A stretch of DNA of 64,000 nucleotides, from assembly GCF_015265435.1 (NCBI RefSeq), contig NZ_JABJWH010000037.1:62001-126000 (forward strand), in the 5' to 3' direction. The notes under the pieces are model-generated. The model worked only from the letters and a program-made list of their open reading frames with translations, was not told where the DNA came from and ran no database searches. The first letter of the stretch is position 1. Each line of letters starts with the position of its first letter. This DNA is from Alloalcanivorax profundimaris (GTDB lineage: Bacteria; Pseudomonadota; Gammaproteobacteria; Pseudomonadales; Alcanivoracaceae). Shown here piece by piece: positions 27,767 through 36,383 of this stretch. Both the position numbers and the translations under genes were made by a program.

Positions 27767-27796
27767 TTTACCTTTTATAACGTTTTTAGGTAAAGT
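27767..27796 (+). promoter_or_regulatory. promoter/operator region of the beta-barrel gene
   Basis: A 7-bp inverted repeat, TTTACCT (27767-27773) and AGGTAAA (27788-27794), lies in an AT-rich stretch 44 bases before the GTG start. The same bases can be read as a sigma-70-like promoter, TTTACC - 18 bases - TAAAGT. If so, a repressor bound to the repeat would block both promoter boxes. The regulator is unknown. Confidence 0.4.
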
Positions 27797-27837
27797 GCCT
27801 CGCTCTTATTCAACAAAATAAAGATCGGAGGGAACCC

Positions 27838-28437
27838 GTGAAAAAACAATTTCTATTGGCCGCCGCTGTGTCCAGCCTGACCATCCTGCCCCTGACCGCC
27901 CAGGCGGACGTTGGTTTCCTGGTCGGCGCCGCCGCTGCCCGGGACCAGAGCAACCTGGACGATTTCATCGACAAGAATTCCCCGTTGTCGGCGAGCTCCG
28001 CGGATGCGGAAATCGGCACTGATATCTATATTGGGCTGGCCGCGAACGACATGATTACTTTCCGGCTCGGCCACCGAAGCTTTGGTGATGCGGAAACGGA
28101 CATTACGGACGGCTTCGCCGTGGGGCAGGCGGAGTTGGAGGCTGACGGTATCTATCTTGCCGTGGATGCAATGTTCGCCGTCACTGAAACCTTCTATGTG
28201 GGTGGCACCCTGGGTAACCAGGACGTAGACATGGATTTCACCATCCGTGGCCCGGGGGGCGCGGAGAAGATTAAGGACGATGCAAGGGACTTCTTTTACG
28301 GATTGCGTGCTGCCTGGTTCTTGAGTGAGCAGGCCGCCATCACCGGATCGTTCAATCGGTACAAGTTTGAAGTGGAAGACGCCGACGAGGATATCGAATA
28401 CGACAGCCTCGCCGTGGGTCTTGAATACCGCTTCTAG
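27838..28437 (+). CDS. outer-membrane beta-barrel protein
   Basis: A 199-residue protein beginning with GTG at 27838, behind GGAGGGAACCC. The signal peptide is about 23 residues (ends AQA before DVGFLVG). Repeated amphipathic strands ([35 protein letters not shown]) and the terminal aromatic [10 protein letters not shown] mark it as a small barrel. Its DNA is less GC-rich than its neighbours. The stop overlaps the trmB stop by 4 bases in a convergent arrangement. No ligand or role can be assigned. Confidence 0.75.
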   Translation: MKKQFLLAAAVSSLTILPLTAQADVGFLVGAAAARDQSNLDDFIDKNSPLSASSADAEIGTDIYIGLAANDMITFRLGHRSFGDAETDITDGFAVGQAELEADGIYLAVDAMFAVTETFYVGGTLGNQDVDMDFTIRGPGGAEKIKDDARDFFYGLRAAWFLSEQAAITGSFNRYKFEVEDADEDIEYDSLAVGLEYRF

Positions 28438-29150
28438 GTTCGTTCGAACAGCAAGTCCCACACCCCGTGGCCCAGGCCGGCGCCACGGCGCTCGAACTTG
28501 GTTTCCGGGCGCCAGGCCGGCCGGTCCGCGAACCGGCCGGCGCCGGCCCGGTTTTCGAAGCCGTCGGCGCCGGCCATCACGTCCATCATGTATTCCGCGT
28601 AGTTTTCCCAGTCCGTGGCCATGTGCAGCACGCCGCCGGGGCGTAGCTTGCGGCCCACCAGCGCCACCCAGTCCGGCTGCACGATGCGGCGTTTGTGGTG
28701 CTTCTTCTTGTGCCAGGGGTCGGGGAAGTACAACTGCACCCGCTCCAGGCTGCCGTCCGGAATACACAGCTTGAGAATGTCCACGGCGTCGTCGCAGTAG
28801 CTGCGCAGGTTGGTGAGTCCGCGCTGCTCGATTTCCATCAGCAGGGCGCCCACGCCGGGCCGGTGCACCTCGATGCCGATGAAGTCCTTGTGCGGATCCG
28901 CCTGGGCCATGTCCGCCAGGGATTGGCCCATGCCGTAGCCGATTTCCAGCACCCGGGGCGCGTCACGACCGAACACCGCCGTGGGGTCCAGCTCGCCCTG
29001 GCCCCGTTCCAGGCCGAAGCGTGGCCACAGGGTTTCCAGGGCGCGGCGCTGCCCGGCGGTGAGCCGGCCCTCGCGCAGCACGAAACTGCGCACCCGGCGC
29101 ATGACCTTGCCGGTTTCCGGGTCGCGGTCCTGATGGAGAAAATCGAGCAT
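28434..29150 (-). CDS. trmB: tRNA (guanine-N7-)-methyltransferase
   Basis: A 238-residue SAM-dependent enzyme that makes m7G46 in the variable loop of tRNA. Motif [17 protein letters not shown] is at about residues 68-83. The family-specific catalytic motif [20 protein letters not shown] is in the middle, and the C-terminal [17 protein letters not shown] completes it. The length is normal. It lies 6 bases after thiG on the same strand, matching the thiS-thiG-trmB order in Pseudomonas. Confidence 0.96.
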   Translation of the reverse strand: MLDFLHQDRDPETGKVMRRVRSFVLREGRLTAGQRRALETLWPRFGLERGQGELDPTAVFGRDAPRVLEIGYGMGQSLADMAQADPHKDFIGIEVHRPGVGALLMEIEQRGLTNLRSYCDDAVDILKLCIPDGSLERVQLYFPDPWHKKKHHKRRIVQPDWVALVGRKLRPGGVLHMATDWENYAEYMMDVMAGADGFENRAGAGRFADRPAWRPETKFERRGAGLGHGVWDLLFERT

Positions 29151-29156
29151 CGTGGT

Positions 29157-29942
29157 TCAATCCCGGGAAATCAGGCCTTCGGAGGGGGAGGACGGGTTGG
29201 CGAACACCCGCTTGGGCATGCGCCCGGCCAGGAAGCCCTCGCGGCCGGCCTCGATGGCCTTCTTCATGGCGCTGGCCATGAGCACCGGCTCGCGGGCGTG
29301 GGCGATGGCGGAGTTCATCAGGATGCCGTCGCAGCCCAGTTCCATGGCCAGGGTGGCGTCGCTGGGGGTGCCCACGCCGGCGTCGACCAGGATCGGCACC
29401 TTGGCCTCTTCCATGATCAGCAGCAGGTTGTGCGGGTTGAGCACGCCCAGGCCGGAGCCGATCAGCGAGCCCAGGGGCATCACCGAGACGCAGCCCATGT
29501 CTTCCAGCTCCTTGGCGACGATCGGGTCGTCGTTGGTGTAGACCATCACGTCGAAGCCGTCGTCCACCAGTTGTTGGGCGGCGCGCACGGTGTGGGCGAT
29601 GTTCGGATAGAGGGTCTTCTGGTCGCCCAGGACTTCCAGCTTCACCAGGTTGTGGCCGTCCAGCAGCTCGCGGGCCAGCTTGCAGGTACGCACCGCGTCC
29701 TCGGCGTTAAAGCAGCCGGCGGTGTTGGGCAGGATGGTGTACTTGTCCGGGGTGACGAAGTTGAGCAGGTTGGGCTCGCCGGGTTCCTGGCCCAGGTTGG
29801 TGCGACGCACCGCCACGGTGACGATCTCCGCGCCGCTGGCCTCCACGGCCTGGCGGGTCTGCTCGAAATCCTTGTATTTGCCGGTGCCGATCAGCAGCCG
29901 GGATTGGTAGGTCTTGCCTGCGATGTGGAGCGGGTCGGACAT
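29157..29942 (-). CDS. thiG: thiazole synthase ThiG
   Basis: A 261-residue TIM-barrel enzyme that condenses deoxyxylulose-5-phosphate, dehydroglycine and ThiS-thiocarboxylate into the thiazole of thiamine. I set the start at the ATG at 29942 ([12 protein letters not shown]); the open frame continues upstream through unrelated sequence. The Schiff-base lysine lies in [18 protein letters not shown] and [11 protein letters not shown] form the phosphate-binding end. It pairs with thiS upstream. Confidence 0.96.
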   Translation of the reverse strand: MSDPLHIAGKTYQSRLLIGTGKYKDFEQTRQAVEASGAEIVTVAVRRTNLGQEPGEPNLLNFVTPDKYTILPNTAGCFNAEDAVRTCKLARELLDGHNLVKLEVLGDQKTLYPNIAHTVRAAQQLVDDGFDVMVYTNDDPIVAKELEDMGCVSVMPLGSLIGSGLGVLNPHNLLLIMEEAKVPILVDAGVGTPSDATLAMELGCDGILMNSAIAHAREPVLMASAMKKAIEAGREGFLAGRMPKRVFANPSSPSEGLISRD

Positions 29943-30093
29943 GGTGGTTTCCAGCGTTGGTGAAACAGGGTTCGGGCTGATTTCCGCCATTCCTGGCGGC
30001 TCTTCCGCGTACCATTCTTTGGCGCCGTGCCCGCCATCCCTGGCGCGGCGCCGTGCCGGTCTGAACGCCCGGCCCGGACGTCCTGTCCGGTCG

Positions 30094-30120
30094 TAAATCG
30101 CGCTGTAAGCGCGATTTACC
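30094..30120. repeat. 27-bp perfect palindromic hairpin between thiS and thiG
   Basis: GTAAATCGCGCT is followed by a 3-base loop GTA and its exact complement AGCGCGATTTAC. The left end overlaps the end region of thiS: the last codon and stop of thiS lie at 30116-30121. It differs from the REP-like family in sequence. It may be a different repeat or a transcript-processing site between thiS and thiG. Confidence 0.6.
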
Positions 30121-30316
30121 CACCCCCGATGGCGTGCACGATTTCCACCACGTCGCCGTCGTGGAGGCGATGCTGGCCGTGCTCGCTCTTGGGCACGATA
30201 TCCCGGTTCACCTCCACCGCCAGCCGGCGGCCGCTCAGTTGGAGCTGGGCCACCAGATCCGCGACGGTGGTGCCATCCAGGGTCATTGGGTCGCCATTGA
30301 CGGTCAGGGAAGTCAT
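30116..30316 (-). CDS. thiS: sulfur carrier protein ThiS
   Basis: A 66-residue ubiquitin-fold protein that carries sulfur as a C-terminal thiocarboxylate to ThiG. The C-terminus HAIGGG ends in the required Gly-Gly. The N-terminal part [21 protein letters not shown] is typical. It is separated from thiG by 173 bases, longer than usual, holding a perfect palindrome. Confidence 0.93.
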   Translation of the reverse strand: MTSLTVNGDPMTLDGTTVADLVAQLQLSGRRLAVEVNRDIVPKSEHGQHRLHDGDVVEIVHAIGGG

Positions 30317-30346
30317 GGTGGTGCTCGCTATCCGTGGGTGTGGGTG

Positions 30347-30715
30347 TCAGCCGTGGGCGCGCCACAGCGACCAGGCCAGCCACAGCCAGCCGACGATCAG
30401 CGCCACGCCGCCCAGCGGCGTGACCGCGCCGAGCCACTTCTGGCCGCTGAGCACCAGCACATAGAGGCTGCCGCTGAACACCAGCATGCCGGCGAACAGA
30501 ATCCAGCCGGCGGTGGTGAGGCCGGCGCCGAACTGGCGCGCCAGCACCCCCACCAGCAGAATCGCCAGGGCATGGTAGAAGTGGTACTGGCTGGCCGTGG
30601 CCCAGATGTCGAGCATGGCCGCGTCGACGCGGTTCTTCAGCCCGTGGGCGCCGAAGGCCCCGAGCGTGACCGCCAGGGCGCCGTTCAGGGCGCCCAGGAA
30701 AAGCAGATATTTCAT
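30347..30715 (-). CDS. DUF423 family inner-membrane protein
   Basis: A 122-residue protein with four hydrophobic helices and the DUF423 N-terminal pattern [20 protein letters not shown], followed by [16 protein letters not shown]. The start ATG at 30715 (MKYLLFLG) is chosen over an upstream in-frame ATG because family similarity starts here. The function is unknown. It lies between rpoH and thiS on the same strand, and the rpoH terminator separates it from rpoH. Confidence 0.88.
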   Translation of the reverse strand: MKYLLFLGALNGALAVTLGAFGAHGLKNRVDAAMLDIWATASQYHFYHALAILLVGVLARQFGAGLTTAGWILFAGMLVFSGSLYVLVLSGQKWLGAVTPLGGVALIVGWLWLAWSLWRAHG

Positions 30716-30800
30716 GGTCACCGGCGTGTTGATCCGTGGAGACCCGATTGTACTGGAAATTGGGATTGGGAGGGGGCTCTTCAACCGCCTGGAAGACCAT

Positions 30801-30829
30801 AAAAAAGCCCCGGCGGAGGGCGCCGGGGC
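30801..30829 (-). terminator. intrinsic terminator of rpoH
   Basis: On the minus strand GCCCCGGCG pairs with CGCCGGGGC around a 5-base loop and is followed by six T residues. It begins about 29 bases after the rpoH stop, a textbook rho-independent terminator. Confidence 0.92.
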
Positions 30830-30857
30830 GAAAGGGTTCCGCGAAGCCGTCGCCGCG

Positions 30858-31724
30858 TCAGGCGGCGATGGCGTTGCGCAGTTTCTTCAGCGCGTTGTTC
30901 TCAAGCTGACGGATCCGCTCCGCGGACACGCCGTATTCGTCGGCCAGCTCCTGGAGCGTGGCCTTCTGGTCGGCCAGCCAGCGGCGTTCAAGAATGTCGC
31001 GGCTGCGGTCGTCCAGGGTCAGGATGGCGGAACCCAGCTGGCGGGAGCTGCGTTCCTGGTGGTCTTGCTCGGCGACCAGATCCGCCGGGTCGCTGTTGTC
31101 ACTGTGCAGGTAAGCGGCCGGCGACGGGATGGTGTTGTCATCGTCGTCGTTGGTGGGGCCGTCGAAGCTGGCGTCGAAGGCGCCCAGCCGGCCTTCCATT
31201 TCCTTCACCTGGGCCGGGGTCACGCCCAGGTCGTCGGCGACCCGCTTGGCTTCCTCGGTGGTCAGCCGGCCGAGGCGCTTCTTCTGGCCGCGCAGGTTGA
31301 AGAACAGCTTGCGCTGGGCCTTGGTGGTGGCCACCTTCACGATGCGCCAGTTCTTGATCACGTACTCGTGGATTTCCGCCTTGATCCAGTGCACCGCGAA
31401 GCTCACCAGGCGCACGCCCTTGTTGGGATCGAAGCGTTTCACGGCCTTCATCAGGCCCACGTTGCCTTCCTGGATCAGATCGCCCAGGGGCAGCCCATAG
31501 CCGGTGTAGCTGCGGGCGATGTGCACGACGAACCGGAGATGGGCCAGCACCATGTTGCGGGCGGCGTCCAGGTCGTCCTCGAAGTACAACCGCTCGGCCA
31601 GCTGTCGCTCTTCCTCGACGCTGAGCACCGGCACCGAGTTGACCGCGCGAATATAGGCATCCAGGTCGTCGCCCGGCACCGCCAGCGGTAACGCTTGGGC
31701 CTGTTGCAGTTGTTGGGTGGTCAT
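30858..31724 (-). CDS. rpoH: heat-shock sigma factor RpoH (sigma-32)
   Basis: A 288-residue alternative sigma factor directing RNA polymerase to heat-shock promoters. Region 2 has [19 protein letters not shown], the RpoH box [15 protein letters not shown] marks the family, and the C-terminal region 4 HTH is [19 protein letters not shown]. The start is set at the ATG at 31724 (AGGGAGAAGGGAC upstream, MTTQQLQQ); an in-frame start at 31769 lies inside the CIRCE palindrome. It follows ftsYEX as in most gammaproteobacteria, but has its own promoter region with a CIRCE element. Confidence 0.97.
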   Translation of the reverse strand: MTTQQLQQAQALPLAVPGDDLDAYIRAVNSVPVLSVEEERQLAERLYFEDDLDAARNMVLAHLRFVVHIARSYTGYGLPLGDLIQEGNVGLMKAVKRFDPNKGVRLVSFAVHWIKAEIHEYVIKNWRIVKVATTKAQRKLFFNLRGQKKRLGRLTTEEAKRVADDLGVTPAQVKEMEGRLGAFDASFDGPTNDDDDNTIPSPAAYLHSDNSDPADLVAEQDHQERSSRQLGSAILTLDDRSRDILERRWLADQKATLQELADEYGVSAERIRQLENNALKKLRNAIAA

Positions 31725-31755
31725 GTCCCTTCTCCCTGATTGGATGGGGCCGATA

Positions 31756-31782
31756 TTAGCACTCGGCATATATGAGTGCTAA
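31756..31782 (-). promoter_or_regulatory. CIRCE element (HrcA operator) upstream of rpoH
   Basis: TTAGCACTC at 31756-31764, nine spacer bases, then GAGTGCTAA at 31774-31782. This matches the CIRCE consensus TTAGCACTC-N9-GAGTGCTAA perfectly, and the pairing extends two more bases on each side. It lies 32 bases before the rpoH start. HrcA is the known repressor at CIRCE; its gene is not in the window. The element implies that rpoH itself is under HrcA control. Confidence 0.93.
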
Positions 31783-31787
31783 TAGCC

Positions 31788-31817
31788 GGAATAGTTCCCC
31801 GCCATTCAAACCGTCAA
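31788..31817 (-). promoter_or_regulatory. candidate sigma-70 promoter of rpoH
   Basis: On the minus strand TTGACG (31817-31812) is followed after 18 bases by TATTCC (31793-31788). Transcription would start at about 31780, inside the CIRCE element, which places the operator where a bound repressor blocks initiation. The -10 box is imperfect. Confidence 0.45.
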
Positions 31818-31967
31818 TCGGCTGCGAACAGCTTGCGGCGTGGGCGGTGACGTCGTGATGACATCCGTCAATATAGACCGCCTTCCACCGCCGTGAATTC
31901 CCTACTTTAGGGGAAGAGCCCCGGGTTCATGGGTAAAGAAAGGAAAAACCGGCGGTGTGAACAGGCC

Positions 31968-32948
31968 CTAGAACTGCGGTTCGATGTCGCCGAGATGGCG
32001 GCTCACCGCCAGCCAGGCGCCCAGCAGGCCCAGGGTGCCGCTGAACAGGGGCAGTACCAGGGCGGTGGACGCGGCCATGCCGGTTAGCGAGTGCTCGCTC
32101 TCGTAGAGTCGCAGCAGCTCGTTGATGGGGCCGCCCAGCCACCACAGGGCCAGGCTCACCAGGATCAGCGCCAGCAGCCCGCCGGCGAAGCCGAAACAGA
32201 AGCCGCTGTAGAGGAAGGGGCGGCGCACGAAACCGTCGGTGCCGCCGACGATCTTGATCACCACGATTTCCTCCCGGCGGCTCTCGATGGCCAGGCGGAT
32301 GGTGTTCACCACCACCAGCACCACGGCGATGGCCAGGCCCAGGGTGAGCACGCTGATCAGGCGGTCGCCCAGCTCGATGATGGCGTGCAGGCGCCGCACC
32401 CAGGCCACGTCGAGCTGGGCGTTGTCCACCTCGGGCAGGCCGTTGAGGCGTCGCTGCAGGGCCTCGATCTGCCCGGGCGCCACATCCTCCGGGTAGACCA
32501 CGATCAGCGGCGGCAGCGGGTTGTCCGGCAGGGCCTCGAGCACGTCGCCGAAGCCGGACAGGGTCTTGAACTCGTCCAGGGCCTGCTCCCGGGTGATCAC
32601 CTCGGTGCGCGCCACCGTGTCGAAGCCGGTCCATTCCTCGGCCAGGGCCCGCTGGCGGTCGTTGTCCACGTCCAGTTGCAGGAACACGGACAGGTGCGCC
32701 TGGCCGTCCCAGCCCTTGGTGAGGGCCCGGGCGTTGTCCATCAGCACCGCCAGCCCGGCGGGCAGGGCCAGGGCGATGGCGATCACCAGCACCGTCATCA
32801 GGGCGCTGGAGGGCGCGGCGCGCATGCGGCCCAGGGCGTCGGCCAGGGAATCCCGGTGGTGGTGGCGCCAGGCGGTGAACTGGTCGGCCAGGGAGGTGCG
32901 CGTGCTGCGGGCGCCGGCGGGGCGCCGCTGGCGGGGGTTACGGGCCAC
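31968..32948 (-). CDS. ftsX: cell-division ABC transporter permease FtsX
   Basis: A 326-residue inner-membrane protein that with FtsE regulates amidase activation at the septum. The basic N-terminal tail precedes TM1 (about 50-70), followed by a periplasmic domain (about 75-190) and three further TM helices in the C-terminal half (LTLGLAIAVVLVVVNTIRLA, the FGFAGGLLALILVSLALWWL region, and LVLPLFSGTLGLLGAWLAV). The start overlaps ftsE by 11 bases. Confidence 0.95.
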   Translation of the reverse strand: MARNPRQRRPAGARSTRTSLADQFTAWRHHHRDSLADALGRMRAAPSSALMTVLVIAIALALPAGLAVLMDNARALTKGWDGQAHLSVFLQLDVDNDRQRALAEEWTGFDTVARTEVITREQALDEFKTLSGFGDVLEALPDNPLPPLIVVYPEDVAPGQIEALQRRLNGLPEVDNAQLDVAWVRRLHAIIELGDRLISVLTLGLAIAVVLVVVNTIRLAIESRREEIVVIKIVGGTDGFVRRPFLYSGFCFGFAGGLLALILVSLALWWLGGPINELLRLYESEHSLTGMAASTALVLPLFSGTLGLLGAWLAVSRHLGDIEPQF

Positions 32949-33669
32949 GGCGGTCCTCCCGGACCCCGGCGTAGAGGGCCAGATCCTGGTCGCGCTGGGA
33001 GGCGGCTTCCTCGCCGTCGTGGATCAGCCGGCCCTCGCGCAGGGTCAGCAGCCGGTGCCGGTAGCGGGCGATCAGCGACAGGTCGTGGGTGGCGATCAGC
33101 ACCGCCACGCCGACCCGGGCGAAATCGTGGAACAGGTCCATGATCTCGGCGCTGAGCGCCGGGTCCAGGTTGCCGGTAGGCTCGTCGGCGAGCAGCAGCG
33201 GCGGTTTGTTGACCACCGCCCGGGCGATGCCGATGCGTTGCTGTTCACCGCCGGAGAGCATGATCGGGTTGAGCTTTTCCTTGTCCAGCAGGCCGACCTT
33301 GTCCAGGGCGGCGCGCACCCGCTTGCCGATGTCGGCGCGGGCGAAGCCGGCGATCACCAGAGGCAGGGCCACGTTGTCGAACACGCTGCGGTCGAACAGC
33401 AGCTGGTGGTTCTGGTGCACCATGCCGATCTTGCGGCGCAGGAAGGGGATATGGCGGCTGCCGATGCCGTTCAGGTTCAGGCCTTCCACGAACACCTGCC
33501 CCTGGGTGGGCCGCTCCAGCATCATGATCAGCTTCAACAAGGTGGACTTCCCGGCCCCGGAATGCCCGGTCAGGAAGGTCAGCTGCCCGGCGGGCAGCTC
33601 GAAACTGACCTGCCGCAGGGCGTCCTTGCCGTTCGGGTAGCGCTTGCCCACCCGGTCGAACTTGATCAT
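32938..33669 (-). CDS. ftsE: cell-division ATP-binding protein FtsE
   Basis: A 243-residue ABC ATPase. Walker A GHSGAGKST is at about 35-43, the signature LSGGEQQRIGIARA at about 139-152 and Walker B LLLADEPTGNLD follows, with the H-loop ATHD. The C-terminal tail of about 20 residues extends beyond the E. coli length. It lies 17 bases after ftsY and overlaps ftsX. Confidence 0.96.
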   Translation of the reverse strand: MIKFDRVGKRYPNGKDALRQVSFELPAGQLTFLTGHSGAGKSTLLKLIMMLERPTQGQVFVEGLNLNGIGSRHIPFLRRKIGMVHQNHQLLFDRSVFDNVALPLVIAGFARADIGKRVRAALDKVGLLDKEKLNPIMLSGGEQQRIGIARAVVNKPPLLLADEPTGNLDPALSAEIMDLFHDFARVGVAVLIATHDLSLIARYRHRLLTLREGRLIHDGEEAASQRDQDLALYAGVREDRRGP

Positions 33670-33686
33670 GTGAACCCGTCAGTCGG

Positions 33687-34868
33687 TTATTTGGCCACGT
33701 CCTCGAACAACGCCTGCACGAACTCCTCGGCGTTGAACGGGCGCAGATCCTCCAGGCGTTCCCCCACGCCGATGAAGCGGATCGGCAGCCCGGTGCGTTT
33801 GGCCAGAGCGAACAGGATACCGCCTTTGGCGGTGCCGTCGAGCTTGGTGAGCACCAACCCGGTCACACCGGCGGTATCGCGGAACTCCTCGGCCTGGTTG
33901 ATGGCGTTCTGGCCGGTGCCGGCGTCCAGCACCAGCAGCACCTCGTGGGGCGCGTCCGGGGACAGCTTCTTCATCACCCGGGTCACCTTGGAGAGCTCCT
34001 CCATCAGGTTGCCGCGGGTGTGCAGGCGGCCGGCGGTGTCGGCGATCAGCACGTCGGCGCCCCGGGACTGGGCCGCCTGGACGGCGTCGTAGACCACGCT
34101 GGCGGAGTCGGCGCCGGTGTGCTGGGCCACCACCGGGATGTCGTTGCGCTCACCCCACACCTGCAATTGCTCCACGGCGGCGGCGCGGAAGGTGTCGCCG
34201 GCGGCCAGCATCACGCCCTTGCCCTCCGCCTTGAAGCGGCAGGCCAGCTTGCCGATGGTGGTGGTCTTGCCGACGCCGTTCACGCCCACCATCAGGATCA
34301 CATAGGGTTTCTTGCCCGGGTCGATCTCCAGGGGCTGGTCCACCGGCACCAGCAGCTTGCGCAGTTCTTCCTGCAGGGCTTCGTAGAGAGCGTCGGCGTC
34401 CACCAGTTCCTGGCGGCCGACCCGCTCGGTGAGGTTGCCGATGATGGTGTCGGTGGCTTCCACGCCCACGTCCGCCACCAGCAGCTGGGTCTCGATTTCC
34501 TCGAAGATCTCGTCGTCGATCTCCTTGGCGCCCACCAGCAGGTCCGCCAGGCCCTTGCCCAGGTTCTTGCTGGTCTTGCTCATGCCCTGCTTCATGCGCG
34601 ACCAGAAGCCGCCGCCTTCTTCCGGTTCGGCGGCCGGGGCGGGGGCGTCCTCCCGGGGCGGCGCCGGCGGTGCTTCCTGGGCGGGCGGAGGCGCCGGTTG
34701 TGGCGGAGCGGGCGGTTCGGCGGGCGAATCAGCGGGCTTCGCCGGCTCGCTCTGGCTCTGCTCCTGGCCCGGTTCCTCCGGCTTGCGCTTGAACATGCGC
34801 GAGAAGAAACCGCCTTTCTGCGGGGTCTCGTCGGCGCGCTGATCGTCGTCGCGGGAATCGTCGTTCAT
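33687..34868 (-). CDS. ftsY: signal recognition particle receptor FtsY
   Basis: A 393-residue SRP receptor GTPase that docks ribosome-nascent chains at the membrane. The N-terminal 90 residues form an acidic, proline-rich A domain (PAEPPAPPQPAPPPAQEAPP and nearby). The N domain follows, then the G domain with G1 GVNGVGKTT, DTAGRLHT (G3) and TKLDGTAKGG (G4). The C-terminal helix FNAEEFVQALFEDVAK is complete. It heads the ftsY-ftsE-ftsX operon and is divergent from the M16 peptidases. Confidence 0.97.
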   Translation of the reverse strand: MNDDSRDDDQRADETPQKGGFFSRMFKRKPEEPGQEQSQSEPAKPADSPAEPPAPPQPAPPPAQEAPPAPPREDAPAPAAEPEEGGGFWSRMKQGMSKTSKNLGKGLADLLVGAKEIDDEIFEEIETQLLVADVGVEATDTIIGNLTERVGRQELVDADALYEALQEELRKLLVPVDQPLEIDPGKKPYVILMVGVNGVGKTTTIGKLACRFKAEGKGVMLAAGDTFRAAAVEQLQVWGERNDIPVVAQHTGADSASVVYDAVQAAQSRGADVLIADTAGRLHTRGNLMEELSKVTRVMKKLSPDAPHEVLLVLDAGTGQNAINQAEEFRDTAGVTGLVLTKLDGTAKGGILFALAKRTGLPIRFIGVGERLEDLRPFNAEEFVQALFEDVAK

Positions 34869-35060
34869 GGGGCTGTCTTCCTGGCCAGTGAGGTCGATGC
34901 AAAGGCGGCCGGTATCCTACCACCGCCCGCCCGGCGGCGTCTCCGTTTCCGCCCCGGGCGTTTGTGGCGTACCCTCGCCGGGGCCGAGAAACTTCCGGCG
35001 GTCCGGCCAGTCGTACCCATCGGAACGACGCCCTGACCTTCGCTGCTCAGAGGAAAGCGC

Positions 35061-36383
35061 ATGAAAGCATTGTGGATCGCCCTGGCATTGGGCGCCCTGG
35101 CGGTATCCGCCCGGGCCGACCTGCCCACCCATGAATTCCAGCTGGACAACGGCCTGGACGTGCTGGTGCGCGAGGATCACCGCGCCCCGGTGGTCACCGT
35201 GATGATCTGGTTCAAGGCCGGCAGCATCGACGAGGCCCCCTTCGAGACCGGCGTGGCCCATTTGCTGGAGCACATGATGTTCCGCAACAGCAAGCACCTG
35301 GCCCCCGGCGAATTCTCGCGCCTGGCGGCCCGCTTCGGCGGCGACGTCAACGCCTTCACCAGCTACGACTTCACCGCCTACTACCAGCAATACGAGGCCT
35401 CGCGGCTGCCGCTGGCCCTGGAACTGGAGGCGGAGCGGCTCAAGAACCTGCGCATCGAGGACGAGGACTTCCATCGCGAGCTGCAGGTGGTGATGGAGGA
35501 GCGCCGCCAGCGCACCGACGACAAACCCACCGCCCTGGCCTGGGAGAAATTCCAGGCGGTGGCGCGGCCCGGCACCGGCTACGCCCACCCGATCATCGGC
35601 TGGCGGGACCAGCTCGCCCAGCTCAAGCCGGAGCAGGCGCGCAGCTGGTACCAGCGCTTTTACGTGCCCGGCAACGCCACCCTGGTGATCGCCGGCGACG
35701 TCACCGAGGCCGAGGCCCGGCCCCTGGTGGAGAAGTTCTTCGGCGACATGCCCGCCGGCGAGACCCCGCCGCGCCCGGACCCGACGCTCAACCCGCCCGC
35801 CGGCGAGCGGCGCATGACCCTGCGGCTGCCGGTGCGGGTGCCGGCGCTCTACATGCTCTACAACGTGCCCTCCCTGGCCACCGCCGAGGACCCGGCCACC
35901 TTCTACGCCCTGACCATGCTCGGCGGCGTGCTGGACGGCGGCCTCAGCGCCCGGGTGGAAAGCAACATGGTGCGCGGCCAGCGCCTGGCCGCCGGCGCCG
36001 GCGCCGGCTACGACGGCCTGCAGCGCGGCAACGGCACCTTCACCTTCACCGCCTCCCCGAACCCGGGCGTCAGCCTGGATGAGCTGGAGGCCGCCTTCGA
36101 GCAGGAGGTGCGCAAGATCGCCGAGCAACCGCCGGGCGAGGAAGAGATGGACCGGGTGCGCGCCAGCGTGCTGGCCGGCCAGGTCTACCAGCGCGATTCG
36201 GTGATGGGCCAGGCCATGGAGCTGGGCCGTCTGTCGGTGTTGGGCGTGGACTGGCGCCTGGCCGAGCAATTCGATGAGAACCTGGCGAAGGTGACCCCGG
36301 AGCAGGTGCAACGGGCCGCCCGGGACTGGCTGGTGGCCGAGCGCCGTGCCGTGGCCCATGTGATTCCGGAGGAGCAGCAATGA
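35061..36383 (+). CDS. M16 family zinc metallopeptidase, catalytic subunit
   Basis: A 440-residue exported peptidase with a signal peptide of about 19 residues (ends ARA before DLPTHEF). The inverted zinc motif HLLEH is at residues 67-71, and the distal glutamate lies in the helix after ASRLPLALELEAERL. The second M16 domain covers the C-terminal half. Together with the next gene it resembles the heterodimeric M16B pairs encoded beside ftsY and rsmD in Pseudomonas. The substrate is unknown; it probably clears periplasmic peptides. Confidence 0.9.
   Translation: MKALWIALALGALAVSARADLPTHEFQLDNGLDVLVREDHRAPVVTVMIWFKAGSIDEAPFETGVAHLLEHMMFRNSKHLAPGEFSRLAARFGGDVNAFTSYDFTAYYQQYEASRLPLALELEAERLKNLRIEDEDFHRELQVVMEERRQRTDDKPTALAWEKFQAVARPGTGYAHPIIGWRDQLAQLKPEQARSWYQRFYVPGNATLVIAGDVTEAEARPLVEKFFGDMPAGETPPRPDPTLNPPAGERRMTLRLPVRVPALYMLYNVPSLATAEDPATFYALTMLGGVLDGGLSARVESNMVRGQRLAAGAGAGYDGLQRGNGTFTFTASPNPGVSLDELEAAFEQEVRKIAEQPPGEEEMDRVRASVLAGQVYQRDSVMGQAMELGRLSVLGVDWRLAEQFDENLAKVTPEQVQRAARDWLVAERRAVAHVIPEEQQ

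Noticed and set aside
30094-30120. Intrinsic terminator of thiS
   Set aside because: Perfect stem but no T-run on the minus strand after it; thiG follows in the same direction.
31725-31769. Upstream start of rpoH adding 15 residues
   Set aside because: It begins inside the CIRCE palindrome and lacks a ribosome site, while the ATG at 31724 has a good one.
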